A stretch of 64,000 nt of DNA from Symsagittifera roscoffensis (Eukaryota; Xenacoelomorpha; Acoela; Convolutidae): positions 57,554,312 to 57,618,311 of the forward strand of contig NC_087066.1 of assembly GCF_963678635.1 (NCBI RefSeq), in the 5' to 3' direction. Numbering within the stretch: the stretch's first letter is position 1; each line of letters begins with the position of its first letter. Of the stretch, positions 23,701-29,674 are shown one piece after another. Made by a program: the position numbers and the translations under genes. Below the pieces are notes generated by a model, which had not been told where the DNA came from, searched no databases, and saw only the letters and a list, made by a program, of their open reading frames with translations.

Positions 23701-23769
23701 AATAACTTACACCAAGCGGGCTCTTTGAATTCAGGCGAGACTTTGCAGAAGTTTGCTGACTCCCTGTAA
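2726..23769 (+). CDS. CREBBP: CBP/p300 histone acetyltransferase, whole spliced gene (14 exons seen)
   Basis: CBP/p300 is a nuclear transcription co-activator that acetylates histones and other proteins with acetyl-CoA and scaffolds transcription factors. Fourteen exons join into about 1,990 residues, against about 2,440 in human CBP. The order is: N-terminal SKRPKL nuclear-localisation-like motif, TAZ1 (about 230-318), split KIX (about 340-440), Ser-rich linker with SUMO-type motifs, bromodomain (about 690-795), RING/PHD (about 830-940), HAT (about 960-1410), TAZ2 (about 1450-1550), then a Met/Gly/Pro/Gln-rich tail ending ETLQKFADSL. Every splice phase agrees except the exon 4 to exon 5 join. 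The ZZ finger between HAT and TAZ2 is absent and no NCBD is visible. The start is ATG 2726, directly after an acceptor-like AG. Introns of 0.1 to 4.2 kb carry many repeats. Identification is very secure; exact isoforms are unknown. Confidence 0.96.
2864..3091 (+). CDS. CREBBP: CBP exon 2 (low-complexity N-terminal region)
   Basis: The acceptor TTTGTTTCAG ends at 2863 and the donor GTTAGT begins at 3092. The exon encodes 76 mostly polar residues rich in Ser, Thr and Asn, with no folded domain visible. Phase agrees on both sides: one base from exon 1 completes the first codon, and one G is left for exon 3. In vertebrates the matching region carries a nuclear-receptor-binding LxxLL motif; none is visible here. 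Confidence 0.85.
3852..6060 (-). pseudogene. Broken minus-strand reading frame nested in CBP intron 2, probably transposon-derived
   Basis: Reading the minus strand from about 6060 down to 3852 gives coding-like segments in shifting frames. One covers 6030-5830, with a basic stretch NKKPKKLRLRRLW. Another covers 5395-5090 and holds RRSHEVMMLASWRRILNADA. A third is at 5089-4898. The last is a 150-codon frame at 4304-3852, rich in Lys and Arg. The hAT-like element at 5405-5821 splits the first two. I do not recognise the protein. Its multiple stops, basic composition and intronic antisense position suggest a dead transposon or retroposed gene. No CxxC or reverse transcriptase motif was found. 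Confidence 0.45.
5405..5821. mobile_element. hAT-like MITE with G- and C-homopolymer ends
   Basis: This 417-bp element is flanked by an identical 8-bp duplication, CAATGAAG, at 5397-5404 and 5822-5829. Its ends are imperfect inverted repeats, CAGGGGCGGATTTTG at the left and, read inward from the right, CAGGGTCGGATCTAG. CAGGG termini with 8-bp duplications are typical of hAT elements. Just inside the left end is a G-run, and inside the right end a C-run of more than 20 bases at about 5774-5796, so the two ends could pair. There is no open frame of note. It interrupts the minus-strand pseudogene. Confidence 0.8.
7285..7469 (+). CDS. CREBBP: CBP exon 3
   Basis: The acceptor is AATTACAG ending at 7284. 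The exon starts GA, which completes a Gly codon with the G left by exon 2. It encodes about 62 residues rich in Ser, Asn, Gly and Gln and ends AACATTAACAAG before donor GTTGAT, in phase 0 for exon 4. It corresponds by position to the disordered N-terminal region before TAZ1. The donor is weaker than others in the gene, so a few codons of uncertainty remain at the 3' edge. Confidence 0.8.
7838..8306 (+). CDS. CREBBP: CBP exon 4, TAZ1 zinc-binding domain
   Basis: The acceptor is TTCTGTTTTCAG and the donor is GTAAGT at 8307. About 70 linker residues precede the TAZ1 domain (about 8035-8290). TAZ1 binds transactivation domains of transcription factors. All twelve zinc ligands are visible as three His-Cys3 sets: H and C in CHSNVC, C in PAC and PHC; QHLQMC with FC and SC; EHYSNC with MSC and YC. 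The helix lead-in ILTRQQLIFFF matches the family. One base is left over at the donor, which conflicts with the most natural exon 5 acceptor. Confidence 0.93.
8532..8754 (+). CDS. CREBBP: CBP exon 5, first half of KIX domain (5' edge uncertain)
   Basis: The frame encodes DLKKKLRDWIMSDEPLKRSD and then KTRLSCIANMVSAIIPS, which aligns with the first KIX helix and the conserved IFP-type turn (human RSHLVHKLVQAIFP, from memory). KIX binds CREB, Myb and similar activators. The donor TCAG|GTACAT at 8755 is clear and in phase 0. The best acceptor, GCTTTAG ending at 8531, leaves the frame one base out with exon 4. An acceptor after 8563 would be in phase but is weak. A micro-exon, an alternative donor or a sequence error could explain this. 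Confidence 0.75.
8755..12116 (+). other. CBP intron 5, repeat-derived
   Basis: This 3.4-kb intron contains the CCCTTGC/TTGCAACCGG repeat at about 8838-8890 and a tRNA-like sequence at 9537-9605. The rest is A+T-rich sequence, and parts (about 10380-10520) resemble repeats elsewhere in the window. Short open frames are present but none has recognisable domains or plausible splice sites. The acceptor at its end, CCTTTGCAG, is good. Confidence 0.5.
9537..9605 (+). repeat. tRNA-like sequence, SINE head or tRNA pseudogene
   Basis: The stretch has an A-box-like TGGCGCATTTGGTAGGGCG followed about 30 bases later by a B-box-like GCTTCGATTCTGGC, spaced as in a tRNA. A short GAC/GTC stem could stand for the anticodon arm. 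I cannot pair a complete acceptor stem, so a functional tRNA is unlikely. It fits the other tRNA-like fragments scattered in this window. Confidence 0.45.
12117..12380 (+). CDS. CREBBP: CBP exon 6, second half of KIX domain
   Basis: The acceptor is CCTTTGCAG and the donor is GTAACA at 12381, both phase 0. The exon begins VIDLTRQVEVEVYYEATDKD and continues QYFEMMARKSYEFQKRMEEL. This aligns with KIX helices 2 and 3 of human CBP, including the Tyr equivalent to Y658 (in SYEFQ); the EYY pair is YF here. After the domain the sequence becomes Asn/Gln/Ser-rich. The strong match across the exon 5 to exon 6 junction confirms that join. Confidence 0.9.
12612..13034 (+). CDS. CREBBP: CBP exon 7, Ser-rich linker
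   Basis: The acceptor GTGTTTAG ends at 12611 and the donor GTAAGA begins at 13035, both phase 0. It encodes 141 residues dominated by Ser, Thr and Asn, including a run of nine serines. The exon ends VKNEPIK, a VKxE SUMO-type motif that begins a cluster continuing in exons 8 and 9. No folded domain is expected here. Confidence 0.85.
13402..13464 (+). CDS. CREBBP: CBP exon 8, 21-codon exon with SUMO-type motif
   Basis: A short phase-0 exon lies between acceptor TATTTTAG (ends 13401) and donor GTGAGA (13465). It encodes DEPMDTTQAKESAPRIKEEP and a final Met. The IKEEP motif fits the SUMO consensus, hydrophobic-K-x-E. In human CBP/p300 a similar pair of motifs forms the CRD1 repression domain just before the bromodomain. 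Short size and phase symmetry make it a candidate cassette exon. Confidence 0.8.
13465..15414 (+). other. CBP intron 8, dispersed repeat copies
   Basis: The intron starts with a CCCTTGC hairpin repeat (13495-13560). It continues through the same module order found at 35.5-36.4 kb (TTCGTGGTTTTTGCCCTAGT near 13720), then two copies of the GATCCAGTTTTCTCAAATTG module (about 14200 and 15020). Near 15340-15385 it ends with a degenerate CAAGTGGTACGGAACTCCGT hairpin and CCTCTGTGG. No gene is visible. Confidence 0.6.
15415..15879 (+). CDS. CREBBP: CBP exon 9, SUMO motifs and bromodomain
   Basis: The acceptor TTTTTCAG ends at 15414 and the donor GTGAGA begins at 15880; both are phase 0. The exon opens with VKTE and IKKE motifs, then enters the acetyl-lysine-binding bromodomain (about residues 55-155 of the exon). 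Visible hallmarks are FTIDEIRQSLWPVLQ, PFRVPVDYKSLGLTDYPEVV, the PMD turn (EPMDISTIRKNM) and NAWLYNRKATKIYK, whose Asn after LY is the acetyl-lysine-contacting residue. All key positions agree with the human sequence as I remember it. Confidence 0.95.
16297..17087 (+). CDS. CREBBP: CBP exon 10, end of bromodomain, RING/PHD, start of HAT
   Basis: The acceptor is GTGTTTCAG and the donor is GTATGG at 17088, leaving two bases. It encodes LSEIFYEKIDEAMRSLGFCC (bromodomain tail and RING start), YCNKCF, then the PHD finger CTGCGRHWHVIC...CPTCL. The HAT follows, beginning near VNKFLKP, with SRFPDYPKQFPYRNKALFAF, VCIFGMTVQEYGSDC and PNTR. The PHD keeps its Cys4-His-Cys3 pattern. The RING segment is present but its central cysteines are hard to place. 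Confidence 0.95.
18051..18410 (+). repeat. Two-copy 180-bp tandem duplication
   Basis: The 180 bases from TTTGCCTCTGTTTACACATT at 18051 recur from 18231 with only a few substitutions. The duplication lies inside CBP intron 10 and starts next to a degenerate GCGAAG-type hairpin. The near-identity implies a young event. Confidence 0.9.
18966..19335 (+). repeat. Three-copy tandem repeat of about 125 bp
   Basis: The marker GGGCAAGTATACTAAATTGA (GGGACAAG in the last copy) occurs near 19003, 19129 and 19255, each followed by ACAAAATTTGAAAAAAAACA. The repeats are A+T-rich and very similar, in CBP intron 10. Confidence 0.85.
19709..19813. repeat. Pair of perfect hairpins in CBP intron 10
   Basis: Two inverted repeats lie 42 bases apart. 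ATTTTGTGACAGAA (19709-19722) pairs with TTCTGTCACAAAAT (19725-19738) over a two-base gap. GACCACTGTTTT (19781-19792) pairs with AAAACAGTGGTC (19802-19813). They may be remnants of small foldback elements; no function is shown. Confidence 0.75.
20148..20724 (+). CDS. CREBBP: CBP exon 11, HAT catalytic core
   Basis: The acceptor TTTGTTTAG ends at 20147. The two bases left by exon 10 restore an Arg codon, giving NTRRVYLSYLDS as in the family. The donor GTAAGT is at 20725. Catalytic-core features are visible: SYLDS with the CoA-contacting Asp, PRRLRTALYHRILIAYFDYC, HIWACPPGEGDDYIFHCHP, and PKRLQDWYKQML, which carries the Trp-Tyr pair equivalent to p300 W1466/Y1467 (Tyr is the proposed general acid). 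LPYFEGDYWPKVLE follows. The enzyme therefore looks active. Confidence 0.96.
20959..22221 (+). CDS. CREBBP: CBP exon 12, end of HAT, no ZZ finger, TAZ2
   Basis: The acceptor TTTTTTTGCAG ends at 20958 and the donor GTAAGT begins at 22222; both are phase 0. A basic region (RKKSKKWSG, probably the regulatory loop) precedes the last HAT segment, DPDPDVHYEMMEGRDSFL and EFSSLRRARYSTMCMLHELH. In relatives a ZZ zinc finger comes next. Here only about 45 low-complexity residues (DSKKDGQNAKADGSQGSATG and neighbours) separate it from TAZ2, with no CxxC pairs. TAZ2 keeps all twelve His/Cys ligands (VHATTC...PQC; SHMKTC...CPQC; KHAETC...PYC). It ends RRRMAMMMQR and a Ser/Asn/Pro tail. Confidence 0.95.
22682..23141 (+). 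CDS. CREBBP: CBP exon 13, Met/Gly/Pro-rich tail
   Basis: The exon follows a weaker acceptor (ATGTTAAG) and begins AKTMAAMQSSTQMSVYGPMA in the frame left by exon 12. It is rich in Met, Gly, Ser, Pro and Gln. The donor GTAAGTTGAG at 23142 leaves one base. Composition fits the CBP C-terminal region. The helix-rich NCBD of vertebrate and insect CBP is not seen in it. Confidence 0.8.
23261..23769 (+). CDS. CREBBP: CBP exon 14, C-terminus and stop
   Basis: The acceptor AATTCGTTTAG ends at 23260, and GT completes a Gly codon with the last base of exon 13. The exon is Met/Gly/Gln/Pro-rich and ends SGETLQKFADSL before TAA. This closely resembles the human CBP terminus GDTLEKFVEGL (from memory), so the true C-terminus is reached. 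I see no unambiguous AATAAA in the 300 bases after the stop. Confidence 0.88.
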
Positions 23770-25310
23770 AACTGTAGGCTTGTTATGACATCGAATATCA
23801 AGATTATTTGAGTTAAAATGCATCTTGAAAGCGGATTTGATTTGATCAAGAGAAGCTTTATGGGTTGTATTGTCCCTTTTTGTTGTAACTTAGCGATACT
23901 TTAATTTGAATTTGCCAGATTTAGAGAAAAGTTTATCAAATTTATTGAAATTTATAGAAAATTCCCTTGATTTGACTAATGAAGTCAAATTCGAGGATAA
24001 ATTTATTGTACAAATTTGAAATACTCAATTCTTCTTAACTACGTGTTTATTTTCTTCTAGCACCAAAAGTTGCGACTGATAAGTGCAAGACTTTTAGTTC
24101 GTTATGATGATATGCGTCTCAATTTTGTTTATATTTCAAACTATTGTGATAACAACTGTGATCTTACTATTCTAGTTTTCGTTCCGATAAAATTTATTCA
24201 TATTTATTTAATCATAGATATTCCTGAAATGTTGCTCTCCTTTGAGTTATTGTTGTATTTCAAGTGTTGGTAATGAACTATTTTCTCATTTACGGGTAAA
24301 CTTATTGATTAGAATTACGCCAATGTATTGTGGAGTTTCTTTTCAATCATAATCGTCTCAGTCTGAAGCTGTTCCCATTGAAAAAATTGAAAACAGGTCG
24401 TAGCAAAAGTCAGAAAGCTTGAGGTTGATGTACTATTTTCTTGTGCTGTGTTACGAATACGAAGTTTGGCTTTTGAGAAGGAATTGTTGCTACCAGAACG
24501 TGTTATGTATATAGCAACGTTACACCTTCATTGTCAGTTATTCGGCGCAAATCATTCGTTTCAGGGACTCTTATTCAAACAAAAGTTACAGAATTTTGTT
24601 TTTCATCAGTTGAAATTTTGCTCTTGAATTTTTGGACAGTGACTGAAATTACTGTGACTACATCAGAATGAATAGTCTTTGAAGCTTACTGACGAAAATT
24701 GATAATTTAAAGAAAATATAAATTAGATCTTGTCTAAATTAATTCAGTATTTGAATATACAATTAACTTTTATTTCTTATGTTTTTCGCAACAGATCATA
24801 TGTTTCTCTAATTTTCTCGGTTACTACACAAGCAAAGCTTGTGTGATAGTATGGACTCTCTTTTTTTCCAACCTCAGTCGCAAATATTAGTGTTTATTTT
24901 GAAAGTGTTCTTTTATTGCAGTATGTGCATTAGCCCAATAGCCAGCTATTAAGTATAGGTAATGCTAAGGATATTAACACAGACTATTATATTACAAATA
25001 GCACTTAAGCTTCAAGGTATCATGGATCTGTAGCGTAGAGGTAGGTAAGGAGACCCGCAGAGGGTTCGAACCTGGGATCGAATTAGAGGATTCGAACCTG
25101 AGCAGGGTCGGACGTTTTAAATGAACTTTTTCGTATACTGGTTAAAATGCGTCGGCACTCTAAATTGAGGCATGTTAGGTGGCAAATTTCTTTTTTTTTT
25201 CAAATTAACTGGTACTGTTAATGCGTTATAATTGGCTTGCATCACTTAGCAATTATGTAGACTCATAATTGGCGTGCGTCACTTAAGAAATTTTGTAGAC
25301 TCAAAGTTTT
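23770..25310. other. Intergenic, CBP 3' flank
   Basis: A+T-rich DNA probably including the CBP 3' UTR. From about 24820 it holds a repeat whose inverted copy lies at about 44320-44850. A tRNA-like segment at about 25027-25076 (GTAGCGTAGAGGTAGG followed by GGGTTCGAACCTGGG) belongs to that repeat. No gene is visible. Confidence 0.6.
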
Positions 25311-25400
25311 ACTCATTCAGTTATTCCCAGTACCGTTATCGGTCATATTTTTGCTTGTGTATGCGAAGTGCAACTTCGCCTCTGTGTTGAAATTTGCAAA
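24820..25400 (+). repeat. Dispersed repeat, + oriented copy paired with 44320-44850
   Basis: The markers AAGCTTGTGTGATAGTATGG, TCGCAAATATTAG, GGGTTCGAACCTGGGA, AATTGGCGTGCGTCACTTAA and CGAAGTGCAACTTCG occur here in order. They occur in reverse order and complemented between 44850 and 44320. The right end overlaps the start of the 4.36-kb duplication. The GCGAAGTGCAACTTCGC hairpin followed by CTCTGTG is its terminal motif. Confidence 0.75.
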
Positions 25401-27683
25401 TGTATCAGGTGTGTAGGTTGACCAAAAAGCCAAGAAATAGCGTGCGACCCAGAAACAATGCCGATTGAAAATTCAAATATTTTTAGTCATGAACGTAGTG
25501 AATACTTTTTTATAGGTCTTGAAGATTTGTTTGTTTTTCGGGAAAATTCTTAATAGTTGTTTACGCTAAAATTTGATTTTTTGCAGTTTGACTTTGGTTC
25601 CATTTTAAGCAAAAATCATGCAAAAAATTCAATAGAAACTGCTGCACCTTCATGCAAAAAATTCAATGGAAACTGCTGCACCTACGGGAATTATTGTTCA
25701 TTTGTTTTCAGTAGGTTCGTTTGCAACTTGAAGCTACTCTACTAAAAGTGTTTACACCGTTCCTTATGTTTTTCTCAACAAAATCTTGTGTTTCAATGAA
25801 CAAAATGAATTTTTCTATGTAGGTAGTGTTTTTTTTAAACTATTTGTTTCAGCGTAATTTTGGTCGACAGATAAATTCCCACTATAATTTTTTTTGCTAA
25901 AAAATCCTTGTCCAAGAATGGACGTTAGCGCAAAGATTCGCTAACAGCCATGATCTGTTTTTCTTTTGGTGAGCATGTTTGAATTTCATATTTTGAGTAT
26001 GTTTGAGTTTCAAATATCTGACTATTGGAAAAATGTTGTTTTTCAACTTGATACTAATTACATCAACTCTGATTTTGTGGAACAAAATTATTTACGATTT
26101 GGTTTTTTTTTAAATATTGAGTATAATAGCTAAATAGTTTCGGCTTATTTATGATGCACTGAGCGTCCACCCTAATATTATAGGTTTAGTTATTTTTTAA
26201 TCAATGCTTTCTCAGCGTGCTTTTTAGAATGTATTTAATTGAAAGATTAGGATATAATTTTTTCAACTGTTTCAATAGAAGTTATGAACATTTTGAGAGA
26301 TCAAATTTTTTTGGTTTTTTTTTTTTCATTTTTCACGTAATGAGTTTGGGCGAATTGACTAAAGACATGTTTTCCTCTAAATATATTTCATTCGAAGTTT
26401 TTGATGCTTTTCTCGGAATGTATTTCATTCGAATTTTTTCTCGACATCTTTCTCTTTAACCTAAGAGCTAATAAGTTTGATCGCATTGACTAAAGAGCAT
26501 ACGTAAACAAAAATCAATTGAATCCGCCGATCATTTTTCACGTGCGAAATATGTTGACATAATCATTTGAGAAGCTTGTGGTGAATTAATTCCATATGAA
26601 GAGCTAACTTACGTGGTAACGAATTGATAAACATGGGCAACCGACACGTGGGAAATCATCAATGGACGCAAGAGAACAAAAAAATGCTAATTTTCGAAAT
26701 TCGAAGAAAAAAGTATTGTCCTTTAAGCTCTTCTAATTTCAGAACAATTTATGATTGACGCTTTTAATAATAAAACTAGATTTGAGGAAATTGGATCACT
26801 GGGTTTTCTTTATATTCCGCTGTGAAATCTGAACGTTAAGTCAACTTTCAAAATAGAAGGCATTCATAATTTTGCTTTTTTTTGTTCGACAGTGAAATTT
26901 GCCGTCTTTTCGAAAAATTTGAACTGATAAACTGATATTCAGAAACAATGGGAAATTATCCGAAAGCAAATTCCGATATTTCAATGAGAAACAAGGATAG
27001 CCCGCTCTTGTGCAAGTAGCACGTTATTTTCCTACCACATAAAAATCTACAAAAAATGTAGTTTCTAGATCACAAGTTCCGTTTTATTGTGCGTGTTGTG
27101 ATGCGAAAATTAAACGAACGCGTAGAAAATAAGTGAATTACGCATAAAAAAATTTTCTTCTTTTTCTAATTTTTGCAGAGTAGTTTTTGTATTCTTTTTT
27201 AGTACATTCAAGTTTTCTCAGCCTAAGTACCAGTTTTTGAAAACGGAACAAACTCCATTGCTTAACTCGCTTACAATTTCAAGCGTTTTTTTTTTCGACA
27301 CTGGGATAACATTTAGAAACTTCTATGATGTCATTCGAATAACGACTGAAAATAATAAAATGTAATATAACACAAAATTCAATCCGATACTGGTTTGTCC
27401 TTCCTGATTTTGCGTGAAAAACTAATAAGTAGGCTCGCTTTATTTTTTCCTCAAATTAAGACCAAAAATCAAAAAATTCAAACCGGTTTTATTCAAAACT
27501 TTGACTACTTTTGAAAATTTAAAAAAATGTTTCAACTCTTGACTGAAAAATTTAAACACTGATGCGAAACTGCGCTTCGCAAACGCTTGCGAGAACACGG
27601 CCAAAAAAGCTGCATCAAATAAGAACAGCTGAAATGAGAAAAAAATAAAATTAATCCTCGAAATAGGAAAAATTTGGTTACGT

Positions 27684-27748
27684 TTTGGGTTCGAATCTGC
27701 GACTTGGCAAATTTAAGTCTCACGCACTAACCACTCGACCACGGATGC
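27684..27748 (-). repeat. tRNA-derived SINE-like head, copy A
   Basis: On the minus strand, an A-box-like TGGTCGAGTGGTTAGTGC is followed by a B-box-like GATTCGAACCC at tRNA spacing. The acceptor arms do not pair, so it is not a working tRNA. The same sequence is at 32048-32112 in the duplicated block. Confidence 0.6.
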
Positions 27749-29124
27749 TTGAAATCCACAAAACTAGCCACCAATAACGCAGCTACATATGCTAATACGA
27801 TACAGCAAAAGTAGCACCAAATACGAAAAGACACAATTTAGCATGTAATAAATTGAAAAGCGCAGAGCCAAAATATGTATAAATTATGCATTTCAAAAAA
27901 TTGCGATACACTGAATTGGAAACTTCTTGAAATAGAGCTCTTAACCATTGTTCTGCAATTTGAAACAAATAACTTTTTTTGGTTCTTTTGATGAATTAAA
28001 AAAAATGCATGTTTTTAGTTTTTTACTAATCAAATGTCAAAGCACATGATATTTTACTGCTGCCACAACCTACCGATTCAAAAGTTCCACCAAAATTAGC
28101 ACTTTTATTTGCAAATTAGGTTGAAAAAAAGCAAGTTTGTAGTAATACACTTTGCTTCGCAAGTGTAAAAATATGATATATGACTCAACCCATTGCAATG
28201 ATGTTTGCGGTACCTGATTTTACGTGAAAAATAGAAAAACTGAACCTTTCGTATACTAAAATATTCAAACCACTCCTCTCCCTAATTTCAATGGTCGAAA
28301 CAAAAATGGTCGAAGAAAACCATTTTAAATAACTTAAGTGTCTTTACTACGTTCATTGACACTTAATGAAAAGAAATTTTATTTTCAAACTGATTCGATA
28401 TCATTTATAGCAGCTTTTTATAACTTGACAACGCGGATCACAACTTCACAGTTTTGAATTTTAAGCAGCGCGAAGCTCGGTTTTGCCTCCATCTTAAATA
28501 TAATGTAATTTGACTTGCAGGAATTGAAAAACGCCTAAGCTAACTGCAGGTAGCATTTGTACTGCAGGGTAGCCACGGTATCACTGCTGTCGGTGCCAAA
28601 TCACTGCGAATGGTTCTTAGAAGCGAAGCGGATCTTCGCACCACTTGAGATGCAATACAAACTTTTAAAGAAACAAATTGAACCAAAAATTAGGTGAACT
28701 AAATTTTTCGTACCAAAAGGCACAATTTATTTTTGTCGAATAAAAGACCAATTGTTTTCGTCTCGAGAAAAGATAACTAGGGGCCATCCAAAGCTGAAGA
28801 TATATGTCTGACACTTAAAAAGTTTCTTATAACGATGGAGAATGAAATGGCCAATTTCAAAAGTTTGAATTAGCTCAAAACCTTGAAATAAAAAGATTGA
28901 AATTTTTGAGAAATTGGAAGCTTCATAAAAACAAAATTTTTCCTACAAAAAAATTAAGGAGTTGCCGCTTCTGCAGAAAACATGCTCGCAACCGGTTCTT
29001 TCGATTGAACCCTTCATCTCAGATTGGTAACGCAGTTTCCCAAAAAAAAAACAATTTGAGCCCATAATTTTCTTATGCTGGGTGAGAAAATGTTTCCACA
29101 GCAAGAACACATTTAAAAATAATT

Positions 29125-29672
29125 ATATTATACTGGCTAATATACACCTTGTGAAAAATACTTTGGTCCTTCCAAATGTTTTCATCTAACTTTTGACAAA
29201 ATTTCAACCCTGTATCTCAAATAGTTACAAAGAAAATGACAAAAACGCGAGAAAAAAAAGTTGTTCATGGTGTTAAGATAAAATTTCTAGATAGATAGTA
29301 AGGCATCGAGGAACCGGAGTTTACCTCTTTACGAAAATTATCAAAAATTGCTGCTCCTTTGGCTGCAATATTCATACAACCGGAACCCTAAACTCCCCTC
29401 GTAGTCAAGGGGTACACAATTAACATCCAGATCATCGATACATTATTTTGTTTCTAATTAGTTTGTTTTTAACAACTACAGCCACGGGACACAGAAGATG
29501 CAATTTTTTTGTTTTGGACGAGCAAAAGGACAATTTTTTTCGCGTTTTGGTCAATTTCTTGGCAACTATTTGACATACAGGGTTGAAACTTTGGCAAATG
29601 GTAGATGAAAACTTTTGATAGGACAAAGCCAGACCAAAATTTTGCTTAGACGGTGCAAATAAGCCAGTATAA
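29125..29672. repeat. Foldback-like element with TATACTGGCT arms
   Basis: The left arm begins TATACTGGCTAATATACACC near 29131 and continues to CTAGATAGATAG. The right arm, read on the minus strand, begins TATACTGGCTTATTTGCACC near 29671. Both arms share a TTTCAACCCTGTAT motif in the same arm-relative position. A related, more diverged pair is at 38040-38280 and 38650-38830. It looks like a non-coding DNA element with long imperfect terminal inverted repeats. Confidence 0.55.
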
Positions 29673-29674
29673 TA

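Larger units (their letters stand above)
25311..29672 (+). repeat. Tandem duplication copy A (4,362 bp)
   Basis: Every stretch compared between this block and 29675-34036 is identical at an offset of 4,364. The two blocks are separated by only TA. The block contains no recognisable gene. It holds the hairpin GCGAAGTGCAACTTCGC, a minus-strand tRNA-like head (27684-27748), minus-oriented copies of the GATCCAGTTTTC module (about 26690-26820), several GCGAAG hairpins and a foldback-like pair (29125-29280 against 29480-29672). The lack of differences means a very recent duplication or an assembly artefact. Confidence 0.95.

Noticed and set aside
27684-27748. Functional tRNA gene
   Set aside because: A- and B-box-like sequences are present but acceptor and anticodon stems do not pair, so it is listed as a SINE-like head.
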